Part shown: one piece after another, positions 1 to 8,525 of the stretch
Position numbering within the stretch: the stretch's first letter is position 1
Layout: each line of letters opens with the position of its first letter
Assembly (NCBI RefSeq): GCF_009668025.1
Contig: NZ_WJXZ01000012.1
Span: 434,001 to 498,000 of the forward strand
Length of the DNA stretch: 64,000 nucleotides
Source of the DNA: Larkinella terrae
GTDB lineage: Bacteria > Bacteroidota > Bacteroidia > Cytophagales > Spirosomataceae
Direction of reading: 5' to 3'
Notes under the pieces: generated by a model
Databases searched by the model: none
What the model was told of the DNA's origin: nothing
What the model saw: the letters and a program-made list of their open reading frames with translations, nothing else
Position numbers and translations under genes: made by a program

Positions 1-240
1 GCGGAAAAGCTGATTTTTTACGGCCTGGAATACAAATTCATTACCCAATACCTGAATGGCAACCTGGATTATCCGACTATGACTGCTCGGCTGGAAACCG
101 CCATTCACCAGTTTGCCAAGCGCCAGATGACGTTTTTTCGCAAGATGGAGCGCGACGGTTTCGTCATTCACTGGCTCGACGGTCAGCAACCACTTACTCA
201 CTTAGTCGACCTCACCATCAATGAGTTGCAGGCACTTTAA
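1..240 (+). CDS. miaA: tRNA dimethylallyltransferase MiaA, C-terminal part (5' end outside window)
   Basis: The frame is open from the first base to the TAA at 238-240 and encodes the last 79 residues. The stretch FAKRQMTFFRKMERD matches the C-terminal tRNA-contacting part of MiaA, where an AKRQ-T-(W/F)-(F/L)R motif is typical. MiaA transfers a dimethylallyl group to A37 of tRNAs that read UNN codons. The catalytic N-terminal half and P-loop lie outside the window. The next gene, a polyprenyl synthetase, makes prenyl chains from the same C5 precursors. The call rests on the C-terminal motif only. Confidence 0.85.
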   Translation, partial: AEKLIFYGLEYKFITQYLNGNLDYPTMTARLETAIHQFAKRQMTFFRKMERDGFVIHWLDGQQPLTHLVDLTINELQAL

Positions 241-255
241 CACTGGAAAACCCGG

Positions 256-282
256 CTCTTAACTCTTAACTCTTAACTCCTA
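256..282. repeat. 7-bp tandem repeat between miaA and the prenyl synthetase
   Basis: The heptamer CTCTTAA is repeated about 3.5 times, with the last copy degenerate. It lies in a 77-bp spacer whose ends (CTGGAAAAC at 243-251 and GTTTTCC near 298) are complementary, so the spacer could fold. A slippage-type repeat is the simplest explanation. Confidence 0.6.
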
Positions 283-317
283 ATTCGAATCCCGTCAGTT
301 TTCCGTATTTTTGGGGC

Positions 318-1301
318 ATGACCCAAACAACAAACCCGCTTGTTTTTCTGGAAGCGCTTCATCAGGAGATTCAACAAACCGATTACGGCCAGCAACCCGC
401 CGAATTATACGATCCCATCAGTTACATCATGAACCTGGGCGGTAAGCGAATGCGGCCGCTGCTCACCCTCATGGCGGCCTACCTCTTCGGTGACAACTGG
501 CAGAAGGCGCTCAAACCCGCCGTTGCGGTGGAGGTTTTCCATAATTTTACGCTCATGCACGACGACATCATGGATCAGGCGCCCCTGCGCCGGGGCCAGC
601 CGACGGTGCACGAAAAATGGAACCACAACATCGCAATTCTGTCGGGCGACGTCATGCTCGTGAATGCCTACGAACTGCTGCTGGATGTGGAAACCCCGTA
701 CCTGAAAAAAGTGCTGTCCCGTTTCAACCGCACAGCCGCCGAAGTCTGCGAAGGTCAGCAACTCGATATGAATTTTGAAACCCGCTGGGACGTCACGGAA
801 GCGGAATACATCGAGATGATCAAGCTGAAAACCTCGGTTTTACTCGGTTTTGCGCTCGAAATGGGAGCAATCATTGCCGGTGCCGACGATGAAAACAGCC
901 AGTTACTCCGCGAAGGCGGCATTGACATCGGCCTGGGTTTTCAGCTGAAAGACGATCTGCTGGATGTTTACGGCGATCCGGCGAAATTCGGGAAACAGGT
1001 GGGTGGAGATATTATTGCCAACAAAAAAACGTTTTTATTGATCGAAGCCCTGCAACAGGCCAGTGGTCCGTTGAAAGACGAACTGATCGGCTGGCTGCGG
1101 GCAACGGATTTCGACAAGCAGGAAAAAGTCCGGGCCGTAACCGGTATTTACGACCAGTTGGGCATCCGGCAATTGACCGAAAACCGCATTAATGATTATT
1201 TCACCCGGGGTTTTGCCAACTTCCAGCAGGTGGTTGCCGACCCGGCCCGCAAGGCGCTGTTGCTGGATTTTACCGAGCAGCTCATTGAACGGGAAAGCTG
1301 A
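318..1301 (+). CDS. Trans-type polyprenyl diphosphate synthase (IspA/IspB family)
   Basis: Head-to-tail prenyltransferase that condenses isopentenyl diphosphate with an allylic diphosphate. The protein has 327 residues, the usual length. GGKRMRP lies at 41-47, the first Asp-rich motif DDIMD at 82-86, and the second, DDLLD, at 212-216 preceded by FQLK. All metal-binding Asp residues are present. Chain length (farnesyl, geranylgeranyl or octaprenyl for menaquinone) cannot be decided from sequence alone. The ATG start follows a spacer with no Shine-Dalgarno sequence. The rhomboid gene begins 38 bp downstream on the same strand. Confidence 0.9.
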   Translation: MTQTTNPLVFLEALHQEIQQTDYGQQPAELYDPISYIMNLGGKRMRPLLTLMAAYLFGDNWQKALKPAVAVEVFHNFTLMHDDIMDQAPLRRGQPTVHEKWNHNIAILSGDVMLVNAYELLLDVETPYLKKVLSRFNRTAAEVCEGQQLDMNFETRWDVTEAEYIEMIKLKTSVLLGFALEMGAIIAGADDENSQLLREGGIDIGLGFQLKDDLLDVYGDPAKFGKQVGGDIIANKKTFLLIEALQQASGPLKDELIGWLRATDFDKQEKVRAVTGIYDQLGIRQLTENRINDYFTRGFANFQQVVADPARKALLLDFTEQLIERES

Positions 1302-1339
1302 CCAGATCCACACGCACCCACCTAACCGACCCGAACTGT

Positions 1340-1960
1340 ATGAGTGTTACGCTTGCTATTATCGTCATAACCGTACTTGTTAGCTTATATGCCTGGCGCA
1401 ACGAATCGTTCTTGCTAAGCACCATTCTGAATCCGCAAAAAGTGCTCCGGCGCGGGCAGTGGTACCGGCTGCTAACCTCCGGTTTTATCCACGCCGACAT
1501 GAGTCACCTGCTCTTCAATATGTTCACGCTCTATTTTTTCGGAACACTGCTCGAGCGGGTTTTCAGCATCCTTTTCGGCGGATCAGGACCAATTTATTTG
1601 TTGATTTTTTACCTGGTTGCGATTGTGGTTTCCGATATTCCCACGCTGATCCGGCAGCGCAATAATTCGAACTACAACTCATTGGGAGCCTCGGGGGGCG
1701 TGTCGGCACTGCTGTTCGGTGCCATCATGTTTCAGCCGACCGAAAAAATTTACCTCATGGCCGTCATTGGCATACCCGGTTTTATTTTTGGAGCGCTTTA
1801 CATGGCGTATTCCTTCTACGAATCCCGGCGTGGACGCGGCCACATCAATCACGACGCCCACTTATACGGGGCCGCTTTCGGAATCATTGTCGTTATTCTT
1901 CTGTACCCACCCGTCGTTTCGACTTTTGTCCAGGAAATTGCAAACTGGAGGTTGTTTTGA
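1340..1960 (+). CDS. Rhomboid-family intramembrane serine protease
   Basis: A 206-residue membrane protein of the compact six-helix rhomboid type. HLLFNM (56-61) carries the conserved His and Asn of helix 2. GASG (116-119) supplies the nucleophile Ser118. AHLYG (173-177) supplies the catalytic His174 in the last helix. Rhomboids cleave transmembrane segments of other membrane proteins; the substrate is unknown. An RQRNN-rich polar loop (about 105-112) separates helices 3 and 4. The protein has no added cytoplasmic domain. It is co-directional with the upstream prenyl synthetase and may be cotranscribed, with no obvious functional link. Confidence 0.88.
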   Translation: MSVTLAIIVITVLVSLYAWRNESFLLSTILNPQKVLRRGQWYRLLTSGFIHADMSHLLFNMFTLYFFGTLLERVFSILFGGSGPIYLLIFYLVAIVVSDIPTLIRQRNNSNYNSLGASGGVSALLFGAIMFQPTEKIYLMAVIGIPGFIFGALYMAYSFYESRRGRGHINHDAHLYGAAFGIIVVILLYPPVVSTFVQEIANWRLF

Positions 1961-1965
1961 GAATT

Positions 1966-2100
1966 GACGGCTGACCATCGACGATTGACCATCGACGGTT
2001 GGCGATTGACATTGATGATGGGGAAGAAAAGAGAGAATATGGCTAATGGGATTTACTTTTGTCAGCTTTCCATCGTCAATGGTCAATCGTCAATCGTCAC
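1966..2100. repeat. Imperfect inverted repeat built of GATTGACCATCGAC-like units
   Basis: GACGATTGACCAT at 1980-1992 is matched by its exact reverse complement at 2079-2091. Each arm also carries further degenerate copies (CTGACCATCG, GGTTGGCGATTGAC; CAATCGTCAATCGTC). The loop is about 85 nt. It fills the spacer between the rhomboid gene and the LytTR gene, which argues for starting the latter at 2110. There is no run of T after it. Confidence 0.6.
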
Positions 2101-2109
2101 TTTTACCCC

Positions 2110-3021
2110 ATGCCGCAACTACTAAACCAACCCTACCCTTGTGAAGAACCGGCGCGTCGGCGGTGGGCAAAGGCGTTCTGGATTGGCGTATTTGTGGGGC
2201 TTTTTCTGCTGGTTTTTCAACCGTTTGACCTGAACCGGTGGCAGACGCCTTATAAAAATGCCAAAATCCTGGGTTTCGGGCTGATTTCATTTGCCGTAAC
2301 CGCCGGTCTCAGTCAGCTTCTGCCGGTTTTGTTCCCGAACCGATTTACCAACGAACGCTGGACCGTTGGGCGCGAAATTCTCTGGGTAACCACGCACATT
2401 ACGCTCATTGCCGTCGTCAACTATCTCTACCTCAACTGGTTGATCGGAAAACCCTTTCACGGCATCGGACTGCTCGGGATGATGGTCGTCACCTTTCTGA
2501 TTGGCGTTTTCCCGGTAGGGGGCTCCGTTGTGGTCAATTACATCATCAAACTCAAAAAGTACAGCCAGGCGGCCCGGGAAATACCGATTCATGAACACCC
2601 GGCGCAAAACCGCATCGACGAACCAGAGCCTTGTGTCATCACGATAACCGCCGAGAACGAAAAAGACAGCCTGACTTTCGTAGCCAACGACCTGCTCTAT
2701 ATCGAATCCAGCGACAATTATTCGACGGTGGTGTATTTGAAAAACAACGAACCGGTGAAAACACTGCTTCGGAGCAGCCTGAGCCGACTGGAAAATCAAC
2801 TTGACCCGGATTCTTCTACCAAATCGATTGTCCGCAATCCGATTGTCCGCAATTCGATTGCCCGGTGCCACCGGTCGTACATCGTCAATCTGGAAAAAGT
2901 GGAGAAGGTGACGGGCAACGCACAGGGCTACAAACTACATCTGCACAACGGTCAGTTTCAGCTGCCGGTGGCCCGGAAATACAATGACACGCTGGTGGCC
3001 CAGCTGAAAGCGTTGTCCTGA
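2110..3021 (+). CDS. LytTR-domain transcriptional regulator with four membrane segments
   Basis: 303 residues from ATG 2110; the frame is open back to 2059, but that part lies inside a repeat. Four hydrophobic segments (about 19-36, 49-71, 88-112, 117-146) are followed by a LytTR DNA-binding domain from about 175 to the end, with the typical LYIESSDNYSTV and CHRSYIVNL signatures. There is no receiver domain, so this is a membrane-anchored one-component regulator, a layout common in Bacteroidota. The signal is unknown. Between the two halves of the LytTR domain lies a 5-residue tandem duplication (SIVRNPIVRN) from a 15-bp DNA repeat. It reads in the same direction as a DUF2306-like gene. Confidence 0.85.
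   Translation: MPQLLNQPYPCEEPARRRWAKAFWIGVFVGLFLLVFQPFDLNRWQTPYKNAKILGFGLISFAVTAGLSQLLPVLFPNRFTNERWTVGREILWVTTHITLIAVVNYLYLNWLIGKPFHGIGLLGMMVVTFLIGVFPVGGSVVVNYIIKLKKYSQAAREIPIHEHPAQNRIDEPEPCVITITAENEKDSLTFVANDLLYIESSDNYSTVVYLKNNEPVKTLLRSSLSRLENQLDPDSSTKSIVRNPIVRNSIARCHRSYIVNLEKVEKVTGNAQGYKLHLHNGQFQLPVARKYNDTLVAQLKALS
2826..2864 (+). repeat. 15-bp in-frame tandem repeat inside the LytTR gene
   Basis: GATTGTCCGCAATCC (2826-2840), GATTGTCCGCAATTC (2841-2855) and a partial third unit GATTGCCCG (2856-2864). Each full unit adds five residues of the type IVRNP or IVRNS in the loop before the conserved CHRSY. The length is a multiple of three, so copy-number change keeps the frame. Confidence 0.8.
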
Positions 3022-3078
3022 GGGTTGTCAAACATCCCAACTCCTTTGCCAAACGTCCCGGATGTTCCCAAACTCCCC

Positions 3079-3101
3079 AAAGGGTTGCTACACAACCCTT
3101 T
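3079..3101. terminator. Hairpin after the LytTR gene
   Basis: AAAGGGTTG (3079-3087) pairs perfectly with CAACCCTTT (3093-3101) around a 5-nt loop. It lies 58 bp past the LytTR stop codon. Only a weak T-rich stretch follows, so termination efficiency is uncertain. Confidence 0.45.
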
Positions 3102-3172
3102 AATTTGACCGGTTTTCCGACTTCACGTAGGTTTGTTCCAACGAATTGAACACAACCAAACGCTTTCGGGTC

Positions 3173-3916
3173 ATGAATATCCTGCTCAAAATCATGTTGA
3201 TTGGCCACATATCGGCCGGTTTTCTCGCCTTGCTGGTCGGGATTGTTCCGATGGTTTCCAAAAAGGGAAGTCGGCTGCACAAACTGACCGGTTTGGTATT
3301 TTACTGGTGTATGGCCGTCGTCTGCCTTACCGCCGTTTACCTGGTTTTCTTCAAACCCAGTTCGCTGTTTTTGCTGTTTATTGCCATTCTGAGCTTTTAT
3401 TTCTGCTTTTCGGGTCGGCGCATTCTAAGGATGAAAAAAGCACAGACTCAGTTTACCTTGACGGATCAACTAGCCGCTTATCTGGCGGTGGGTGCTTCGC
3501 TGGTGATGTTTGGGCTGGGCGTTCGGGCGGTTTTCGGGTGGTTTACAACCGGAAGCATTTCCATTTTCGGGATGCTATACTTCTTCTTCGCCGGTATTCT
3601 GTTCGCTAACGCCCGGTACGACGTTAGCCTGATCCGGCACCCGGAAAAAGCGCGCTACGGTAAAATGGAGTGGTTTTTCGGGCATATCACCCGGATGTGC
3701 GGTTCCTACATCGCGACGCTGACGGCTTTCGCGACGGTCAACACCCGGTATTTACCGGATCATCATTTCCTGGTCGATATTGCCGCCTGGACACTGCCGG
3801 GCATTATCGGCGGCATGTTGATCGGACGCACGATCCGGTATTACCTGGCGAAATATAAGCTGGATAAAGTAAAACCGAAGGACTTACGTACCCATGGATC
3901 GGCGGGAGTTATTTAA
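3173..3916 (+). CDS. DUF2306-type multi-helix membrane protein
   Basis: 247 residues from the ATG at 3173 (an in-frame ATG also exists at 3146). The protein is almost entirely hydrophobic, with about seven predicted membrane helices and the pattern HISAGFLALLVGIVP...KGSRLHKLTG near the N-terminus. This pattern (small-residue helix followed by G-x-x-H-R/K) is typical of DUF2306 proteins, whose biochemical role is not known. Conserved His residues in helices 1 and 2 might bind a cofactor, but that is inference. The 3' end overlaps the end of the convergent TPR gene by 8 bp. Confidence 0.65.
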   Translation: MNILLKIMLIGHISAGFLALLVGIVPMVSKKGSRLHKLTGLVFYWCMAVVCLTAVYLVFFKPSSLFLLFIAILSFYFCFSGRRILRMKKAQTQFTLTDQLAAYLAVGASLVMFGLGVRAVFGWFTTGSISIFGMLYFFFAGILFANARYDVSLIRHPEKARYGKMEWFFGHITRMCGSYIATLTAFATVNTRYLPDHHFLVDIAAWTLPGIIGGMLIGRTIRYYLAKYKLDKVKPKDLRTHGSAGVI

Positions 3917-4682
3917 AAAAGCCTTTGGGGTCGGGCATTTTCTCGCGGAGTTCCTGCAGGTAGACGAAGTCGACCGAAGCCAGGTCCAGCGTGCGGCCTT
4001 TGTGCAGATTCTCCCAGGCGGCCGCATAATCGCCCTTGGCATAATGCGCCCACGACAACCGCATGAACGTGTTGGCGTTCGTTTCATCGTACTTCAACGC
4101 TTTGTTGAGCACGGCAATGGCGTCTTCGAGCAGTTCGTTATCTTTGTTTTCCTTGTATTGCTTGAGTTCGACCGTTGCCAGATCGGTCATCAGAACGGCG
4201 TTCGAATCCGCTACTTCCAGCCCTTTTTTCAGGAGCCGAATGGCCTCGGGCGTTTTTCCCTGCTGGTAGCTGATGACGCCAAGTCCCCAGTACGTATCAG
4301 AGTTTTTGTCGTTCAGGAGCCAGGCCAGATTGAAGCGGTAGGTCGCCGTATCCAGCTGGCCTTCCGTCAGGTATTCCCAGGCGCGGGTCGAGAAGAACTG
4401 ACTGGCTTCGGTACGATTGGCAAAACTCTGGTCACATTCGTTCAAAAACCGTACTTCCCAGGCAATATGTTCCGTAGTTTTTGCCTTTTCTCCAAACAAA
4501 GGCGTCACCATCGGGTTTATAGCAGCATGGTTGGTTTCTTTCGAAACCTCAACAACGGTATCATTTTTACCGGCTTCGATCTTCCGGGCCGAACTTACCA
4601 GTGATCCGGTCTGCGCAGCAACACCCAATGGAAGGCAAAGCAGCAGGCCGAAAAACCGTATTCCTTTTGTCCGATTATTCAT
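3909..4682 (-). CDS. Exported tetratricopeptide-repeat protein
   Basis: 257 residues. A signal peptide (about 1-23, hydrophobic core FFGLLLCLPLGV, cleavage near AAQ) is followed by a linker and three or four TPR units from about residue 115 (ARAWEYLTEGQLDTATYRFNLAW, then WGLGVISYQQGKTPEAIRLLKKGL and LSWAHYAKGDYAAAWENL). TPRs are protein-binding scaffolds; partners are unknown. The protein is probably periplasmic. It is convergent with the DUF2306 gene and overlaps it by 8 bp at the stop codons. Confidence 0.75.
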   Translation of the reverse strand: MNNRTKGIRFFGLLLCLPLGVAAQTGSLVSSARKIEAGKNDTVVEVSKETNHAAINPMVTPLFGEKAKTTEHIAWEVRFLNECDQSFANRTEASQFFSTRAWEYLTEGQLDTATYRFNLAWLLNDKNSDTYWGLGVISYQQGKTPEAIRLLKKGLEVADSNAVLMTDLATVELKQYKENKDNELLEDAIAVLNKALKYDETNANTFMRLSWAHYAKGDYAAAWENLHKGRTLDLASVDFVYLQELREKMPDPKGFFK

Positions 4683-4752
4683 GAGACGTTCAACGTACTA
4701 ACCCCTATAGAACGTAGGGGCATCTAATTTAGTACAAAAAAATGAAAAACGG

Positions 4753-6144
4753 TTACGTCTTCCGGCGACGGGAAGAACCGGTTTGAGGTTTGCTACTTCG
4801 CCCGGTCGGGCTTTTGGGCGATTTTCCGCGGGTCGGGGCGTTGCGGGAAGGGGCGGATGAACTGCGGGCAGTTGCCGGTTTTACCCGGCCTTTGGCGGGT
4901 ACTCCTTTCTTTTCGTGAAAAGCGCCTTTGAAGGTGGGATCCGCTTTTTTGCGTTGATCGTCAATCTCTTTCAGAAAACTCTGCTGCTCTTCAAACGGCG
5001 TTTCGGTAATCGGAACCGCTTCCGGAATGGGTTCGCGCGGAATCTGCATCCGGATGATTTTCTCGATCTGCCGGATGTGGTATTCCTCCGGCATCGTCAC
5101 AAACGTAATGGCTTCGCCGGTGTGGTTGGCGCGCCCCGTGCGGCCAATCCGGTGGACGTAATCTTCGTAAATCAGCGGCACATCGAAGTTGATCACGTGG
5201 CTGACCTGGTTGACGTCGATGCCCCGCGCGGTTACGTCGGTGGTCACCAGCACGCGAATATTCCCTTCCTTGAAGGCTTCCATCGCATTGATCCGCGTAT
5301 TCTGGCCTTTATTGGCGTGCAGAACCCGGATTCGGTCGTCGGCAATGACTTTGCGGGCTAAAAATTTATAGATGTTGTTGGCGGTTTCCTTGGATCGAGC
5401 AAAGACAATGACCCGGTGGGCATCTTCGAAACTCATCAGATGCGCCAGCAGGTCGATTTTGGTTCGGAAATTGGGAACGGCGTATATTTTTTGCGTCACC
5501 ATATCCGCCGTCGACGCCTGGGGCGTTACCTCCACCCGCATCGGAAACTCCAGAAATTCGTAGGAAAGCTCTTCGACTTTGGGCGGAAAGGTGGCAGAAA
5601 ACAGCATATTCTGCCGTTTGACGGGAATCACTTCCAGAATCTTCCGAATCTGGGGCATGAAACCCATGTCCATGATTTTGTCCGCTTCGTCCATGATCAT
5701 GGTATTCAGCAGCTTCACCACGATTTCGCCCCGCGAATACAAGTCCGAAAACCGTCCCGGCGTGGCTACCACAATATCAACCCCCTTCTGAATGGTTTCA
5801 ATCTGCGTTTTGGGGCCAATTCCGCCATAAATTGCCACGTGCCGGATGTCGGTGTACTTCGCCAGCTCCGTGATCGCCTTGTCGATCTGCATTGCCAGTT
5901 CGCGCGTCGGGGCCAGAATCAACGCCCGGGGGTGCTGCCCCTGCGCGTACTTGATTTTCATGAGCAGCGGCAGCAGATAAGCCGCCGTTTTGCCGGTACC
6001 GGTCTGCGCAATGCCCAACACGTCATGTCCCGCCATCGCCAGCGGAATCGCCTGCTGCTGAATGGGCGTCGGCTGCGTATACCCAGCCTCTTCGATGGCG
6101 TTCAGTAGCTGCCGGTTGAGCTTAAAATCTTCGAAAGAGTTCAC
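4753..6144 (-). CDS. DEAD-box ATP-dependent RNA helicase (RhlE-like)
   Basis: 463 residues with the complete helicase core: Q motif (PTPIQQQAIP, 25-34), motif I AQTGTGKT (46-53), PTRELA (79-84), TPGR (128-131), DEAD (152-155), SAT (183-185), and C-terminal ARGIDV and HRIGRTGR. The last 70 residues are basic and rich in Ser, Lys, Arg and Pro, a disordered RNA-binding tail typical of RhlE/CsdA-type proteins. The likely role is RNA unwinding in ribosome assembly or cold adaptation. It starts 121 bp downstream of the fructosamine-kinase-like gene, with a long inverted repeat in between. Confidence 0.92.
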   Translation of the reverse strand: MNSFEDFKLNRQLLNAIEEAGYTQPTPIQQQAIPLAMAGHDVLGIAQTGTGKTAAYLLPLLMKIKYAQGQHPRALILAPTRELAMQIDKAITELAKYTDIRHVAIYGGIGPKTQIETIQKGVDIVVATPGRFSDLYSRGEIVVKLLNTMIMDEADKIMDMGFMPQIRKILEVIPVKRQNMLFSATFPPKVEELSYEFLEFPMRVEVTPQASTADMVTQKIYAVPNFRTKIDLLAHLMSFEDAHRVIVFARSKETANNIYKFLARKVIADDRIRVLHANKGQNTRINAMEAFKEGNIRVLVTTDVTARGIDVNQVSHVINFDVPLIYEDYVHRIGRTGRANHTGEAITFVTMPEEYHIRQIEKIIRMQIPREPIPEAVPITETPFEEQQSFLKEIDDQRKKADPTFKGAFHEKKGVPAKGRVKPATARSSSAPSRNAPTRGKSPKSPTGRSSKPQTGSSRRRKT

Positions 6145-6157
6145 TATGATTCTGATG

Positions 6158-6250
6158 ATTTAAAATGATGACGATGATTCTGATGAAATGATTTGGGTGA
6201 CGTTTCAGAAAAATCATCAGCGTCACTGAATCACCGTCATCATTTTAAAT
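6158..6250. repeat. Nested inverted repeat between kinase-like gene and helicase gene
   Basis: The 23-nt arm 6158-6180 matches the reverse complement of 6228-6250 with a single mismatch. Inside it, GTGACG (6197-6202) pairs with CGTCAC (6221-6226). The element could act as a terminator for the gene ending at 6266. It has no long T tract and is built of ATGATGA-like low-complexity units. Confidence 0.7.
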
Positions 6251-6265
6251 CACACTCATCATCGT

Positions 6266-7147
6266 CTAGAAACGATTCAACACCCGTTCAATGCCACTCA
6301 AATAACCGGTTCCGAACAGGTTCAGGTGCACCAGCAGCGGATACAGATTGTAAATCGGGACCCGTTCCTGAAAACCGTCTTCCATCGGGAACGCTTCATC
6401 GTAGGCATCGTAAAACCGCTCGTCAAAACCGCCGAAGAGCGTGGTGAACGCCAGCTCGGCTTCGCGCAAGCCGTAATAAACCGCCGGGTCGATGAGCGTG
6501 GCATCGCCCTGTTCGTTTACCATGACATTTCCCGACCACAAATCGCCGTGCAGCAACGCCGGGCGTTCAACCGGCAATAAATCGGGCAGCCGCAGGTATA
6601 ATTTTTGAAATTTATCGTACAGCGTTTTGGAAATAAGTCCTTTGTAATACGCCATACCGGCCAGCGGCTGGAGTCGTTGCTCGATGTAAAAAGTGATCCC
6701 GTTGTCTGTTAATGTGTTGCTTTGCGGCAGCGAACCAATGTAATTATCAAAGCTCAGGCCGTATTTCGATTGGGTGTGTGAGTGTAATAACGCCAGCGAC
6801 TGCCCGAATGATTCCCAGTAGGTGGGTTTTGCCACCACCGGATCGATGTATTCCAGCACCAGGTAGGTTTTATCGCGGTATTTTCCGTAGCCAATCACTT
6901 CAGGAATGTAAACCGCTTCGGTGGAACGGAGCAAATCCAGTCCACGGGCTTCCCACTCGAACATATCGATGCTCTCGTCGGGGTTCCATTTCACAAAAAA
7001 CAGCCCTTCCGACGAAAAAACCTGCGCAGCCGTGCTGACGTTCCCTCCCATCAAAAACCGGGCTTCCAACACTTCGACCGACCGGCCCAGGGTTTGGAAA
7101 AGGAGCCCTTCAAAAAAATCAAACTGTTCTTCTCCCAGCCACATCAC
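6266..7147 (-). CDS. Fructosamine kinase family protein
   Basis: 293 residues with the protein-kinase-like fold of FN3K/YniA proteins. The N-terminal lobe has FFVKWNPDE (50-58) with the ATP-binding Lys53 and Glu67 in EWEARGLDLL. The Brenner-type catalytic loop is HGDLWSGN (200-207) and the metal-binding Asp220 lies in LIDP. Eukaryotic members phosphorylate ketosamines to repair glycated proteins; the bacterial substrate is less certain. It is divergent from anmK, with only about 88 bp between the starts, so the two probably share a promoter region. Confidence 0.88.
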   Translation of the reverse strand: MMWLGEEQFDFFEGLLFQTLGRSVEVLEARFLMGGNVSTAAQVFSSEGLFFVKWNPDESIDMFEWEARGLDLLRSTEAVYIPEVIGYGKYRDKTYLVLEYIDPVVAKPTYWESFGQSLALLHSHTQSKYGLSFDNYIGSLPQSNTLTDNGITFYIEQRLQPLAGMAYYKGLISKTLYDKFQKLYLRLPDLLPVERPALLHGDLWSGNVMVNEQGDATLIDPAVYYGLREAELAFTTLFGGFDERFYDAYDEAFPMEDGFQERVPIYNLYPLLVHLNLFGTGYLSGIERVLNRF

Positions 7148-7235
7148 GCAATCCTGTTTTCTGTTGTCGTGGTTTATTGTTTCGATTTACAGTTTCCAGT
7201 TGGTACTTTTGCCCTCCTCATCCCGCTCCCCTGCT

Positions 7236-8432
7236 ATGAATACCCAGATACAACATTTGTATGAACTGGCCCAGCGCCCGGAACGCCGGATTATCGGACT
7301 GATGTCGGGTACGTCGATGGATGGTCTGGATGTGGCGCTCTGTCGGATTAAAGACAGCGGTCCGCAAACCGACGTTGCGTTGACCCATTTCGAGACTATT
7401 CCGTATACCGACGACCTGAAGGCGGAAATACGGAAAGTTTTTGCCAAAAAAGAAATCGATTTTCAACATTTATGCCTGCTTAACGCGTGGATTGGCCAGT
7501 TACACGGCCAAATGGTGGCCGATTGCCTCCGTCGCTGGAACCTGACAGCCGCCGACGTCGACCTCGTGGCCAGCCACGGCCAGACGGTTTTTCACGCACC
7601 CAAGAGTCAGCACCGGCTCGCTAACTTTCCGAACGCGACGCTCCAAATCGGTGATGGCGACCACGTTGCGGTGACCACAGGCATCATTACGCTCAGCGAT
7701 TTTCGCCAGAAACACATCGCTAAAGGGGGCGAAGGCGCTCCGCTGGCGGTTTATGGCGACTATTTTATCTTTTCGAAAAAAGGCGAAAACCGCCTGATGC
7801 TCAACATGGGCGGCATTGCGAATTTTACGTATCTGCCGGGAAATCTGAATGCTGAGGAAGTTTTTACGACCGATACCGGTCCCGGCAACACGCTCATCGA
7901 TGCCTTTACGCGGCAACTTTTCAATCAGCCGTACGACGCCAATGGGCAGATTGCCGCACGCGGCACTGTCAATCCGGACTTGTTACGGGCGCTGAAAGAA
8001 AATTCGTTTTTTACGGCTCCCTTTCCCAAAACCACCGGCCCGGAAGTTTTTAACCCGGATTATGTGGAGCAGGCCCGGCAGCGCAGCCAGACCGACGACC
8101 TGACACCCGAAGATCTGCTGGCAACCCTGACCCGGTTCAGCGCCGAAACCATCGTGGAAGCGATTCAGAAAGTGATCAAACCGGGCGAGGATTACACGAT
8201 TTACCGCAGCGGGGGCGGCATGCACAACCCGGTTTTGACGGGCGCCATTCAGGAACTGCTCCCCGGTTTTCGCTTCGCCAATACCGATGATCTGGGCATT
8301 TCGGGCGACGCTAAAGAAGCCATATTATTTGCCGTTCTGGCCAACGAAGCCGTTGCGGGCGGGCACACCTCGTTCGGAAACCGGCAGGGCGTTCCGACAG
8401 TTTCGATGGGCAAAATATCTTTTCCGAATTAA
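7236..8432 (+). CDS. anmK: Anhydro-N-acetylmuramic acid kinase
   Basis: 398 residues from ATG 7236. The frame is open further upstream, to 6921, but that part lies antisense to the kinase-like gene. MSGTSMDGLD (23-32) is the signature of AnmK, which hydrolyses and phosphorylates 1,6-anhydro-MurNAc to MurNAc-6-phosphate in cell-wall recycling. GGIANFTYLP and DTGPGNTLID (phosphate/sugar binding), and a SGGGMHNPVL segment late in the chain, are also present. The length is typical. LhgO follows on the same strand after a member of the CCCCTAAAT repeat family. Confidence 0.95.
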   Translation: MNTQIQHLYELAQRPERRIIGLMSGTSMDGLDVALCRIKDSGPQTDVALTHFETIPYTDDLKAEIRKVFAKKEIDFQHLCLLNAWIGQLHGQMVADCLRRWNLTAADVDLVASHGQTVFHAPKSQHRLANFPNATLQIGDGDHVAVTTGIITLSDFRQKHIAKGGEGAPLAVYGDYFIFSKKGENRLMLNMGGIANFTYLPGNLNAEEVFTTDTGPGNTLIDAFTRQLFNQPYDANGQIAARGTVNPDLLRALKENSFFTAPFPKTTGPEVFNPDYVEQARQRSQTDDLTPEDLLATLTRFSAETIVEAIQKVIKPGEDYTIYRSGGGMHNPVLTGAIQELLPGFRFANTDDLGISGDAKEAILFAVLANEAVAGGHTSFGNRQGVPTVSMGKISFPN

Positions 8433-8435
8433 ATA

Positions 8436-8510
8436 CCCGTAAATCCCCTGAAGAGGACTTGGACGCCAAAACATCCGGATTCAAAAAGTCCCCTTCAGGG
8501 GATTTAGGGG
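8436..8510. repeat. CCCCTAAAT-family inverted repeat, copy A
   Basis: Left arm 8436-8460 (a degenerate version with CCCGTAAATCCCCTGAAGAGG) pairs with right arm 8486-8510, which ends in GGGGATTTAGGGG. It lies between two co-directional genes. Related copies occur at 10704, 14474, 49985 and 62701. Confidence 0.85.
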
Positions 8511-8525
8511 CTAAAAATAGATAAC

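Noticed and set aside
283-295. T-loop-like sequence (TTCGAATCCCG)
   Set aside because: It resembles the T arm of a tRNA, but there is no acceptor, D or anticodon arm within the 77-bp spacer.
1966-2109. Coding extension of the LytTR gene (17 residues from 2059)
   Set aside because: It consists of the inverted repeat; the first membrane-protein-like N-terminus starts at 2110.
6921-7235. 105-residue N-terminal extension of anmK
   Set aside because: It is antisense to the fructosamine-kinase gene; the AnmK family begins near MNTQIQ at 7236.
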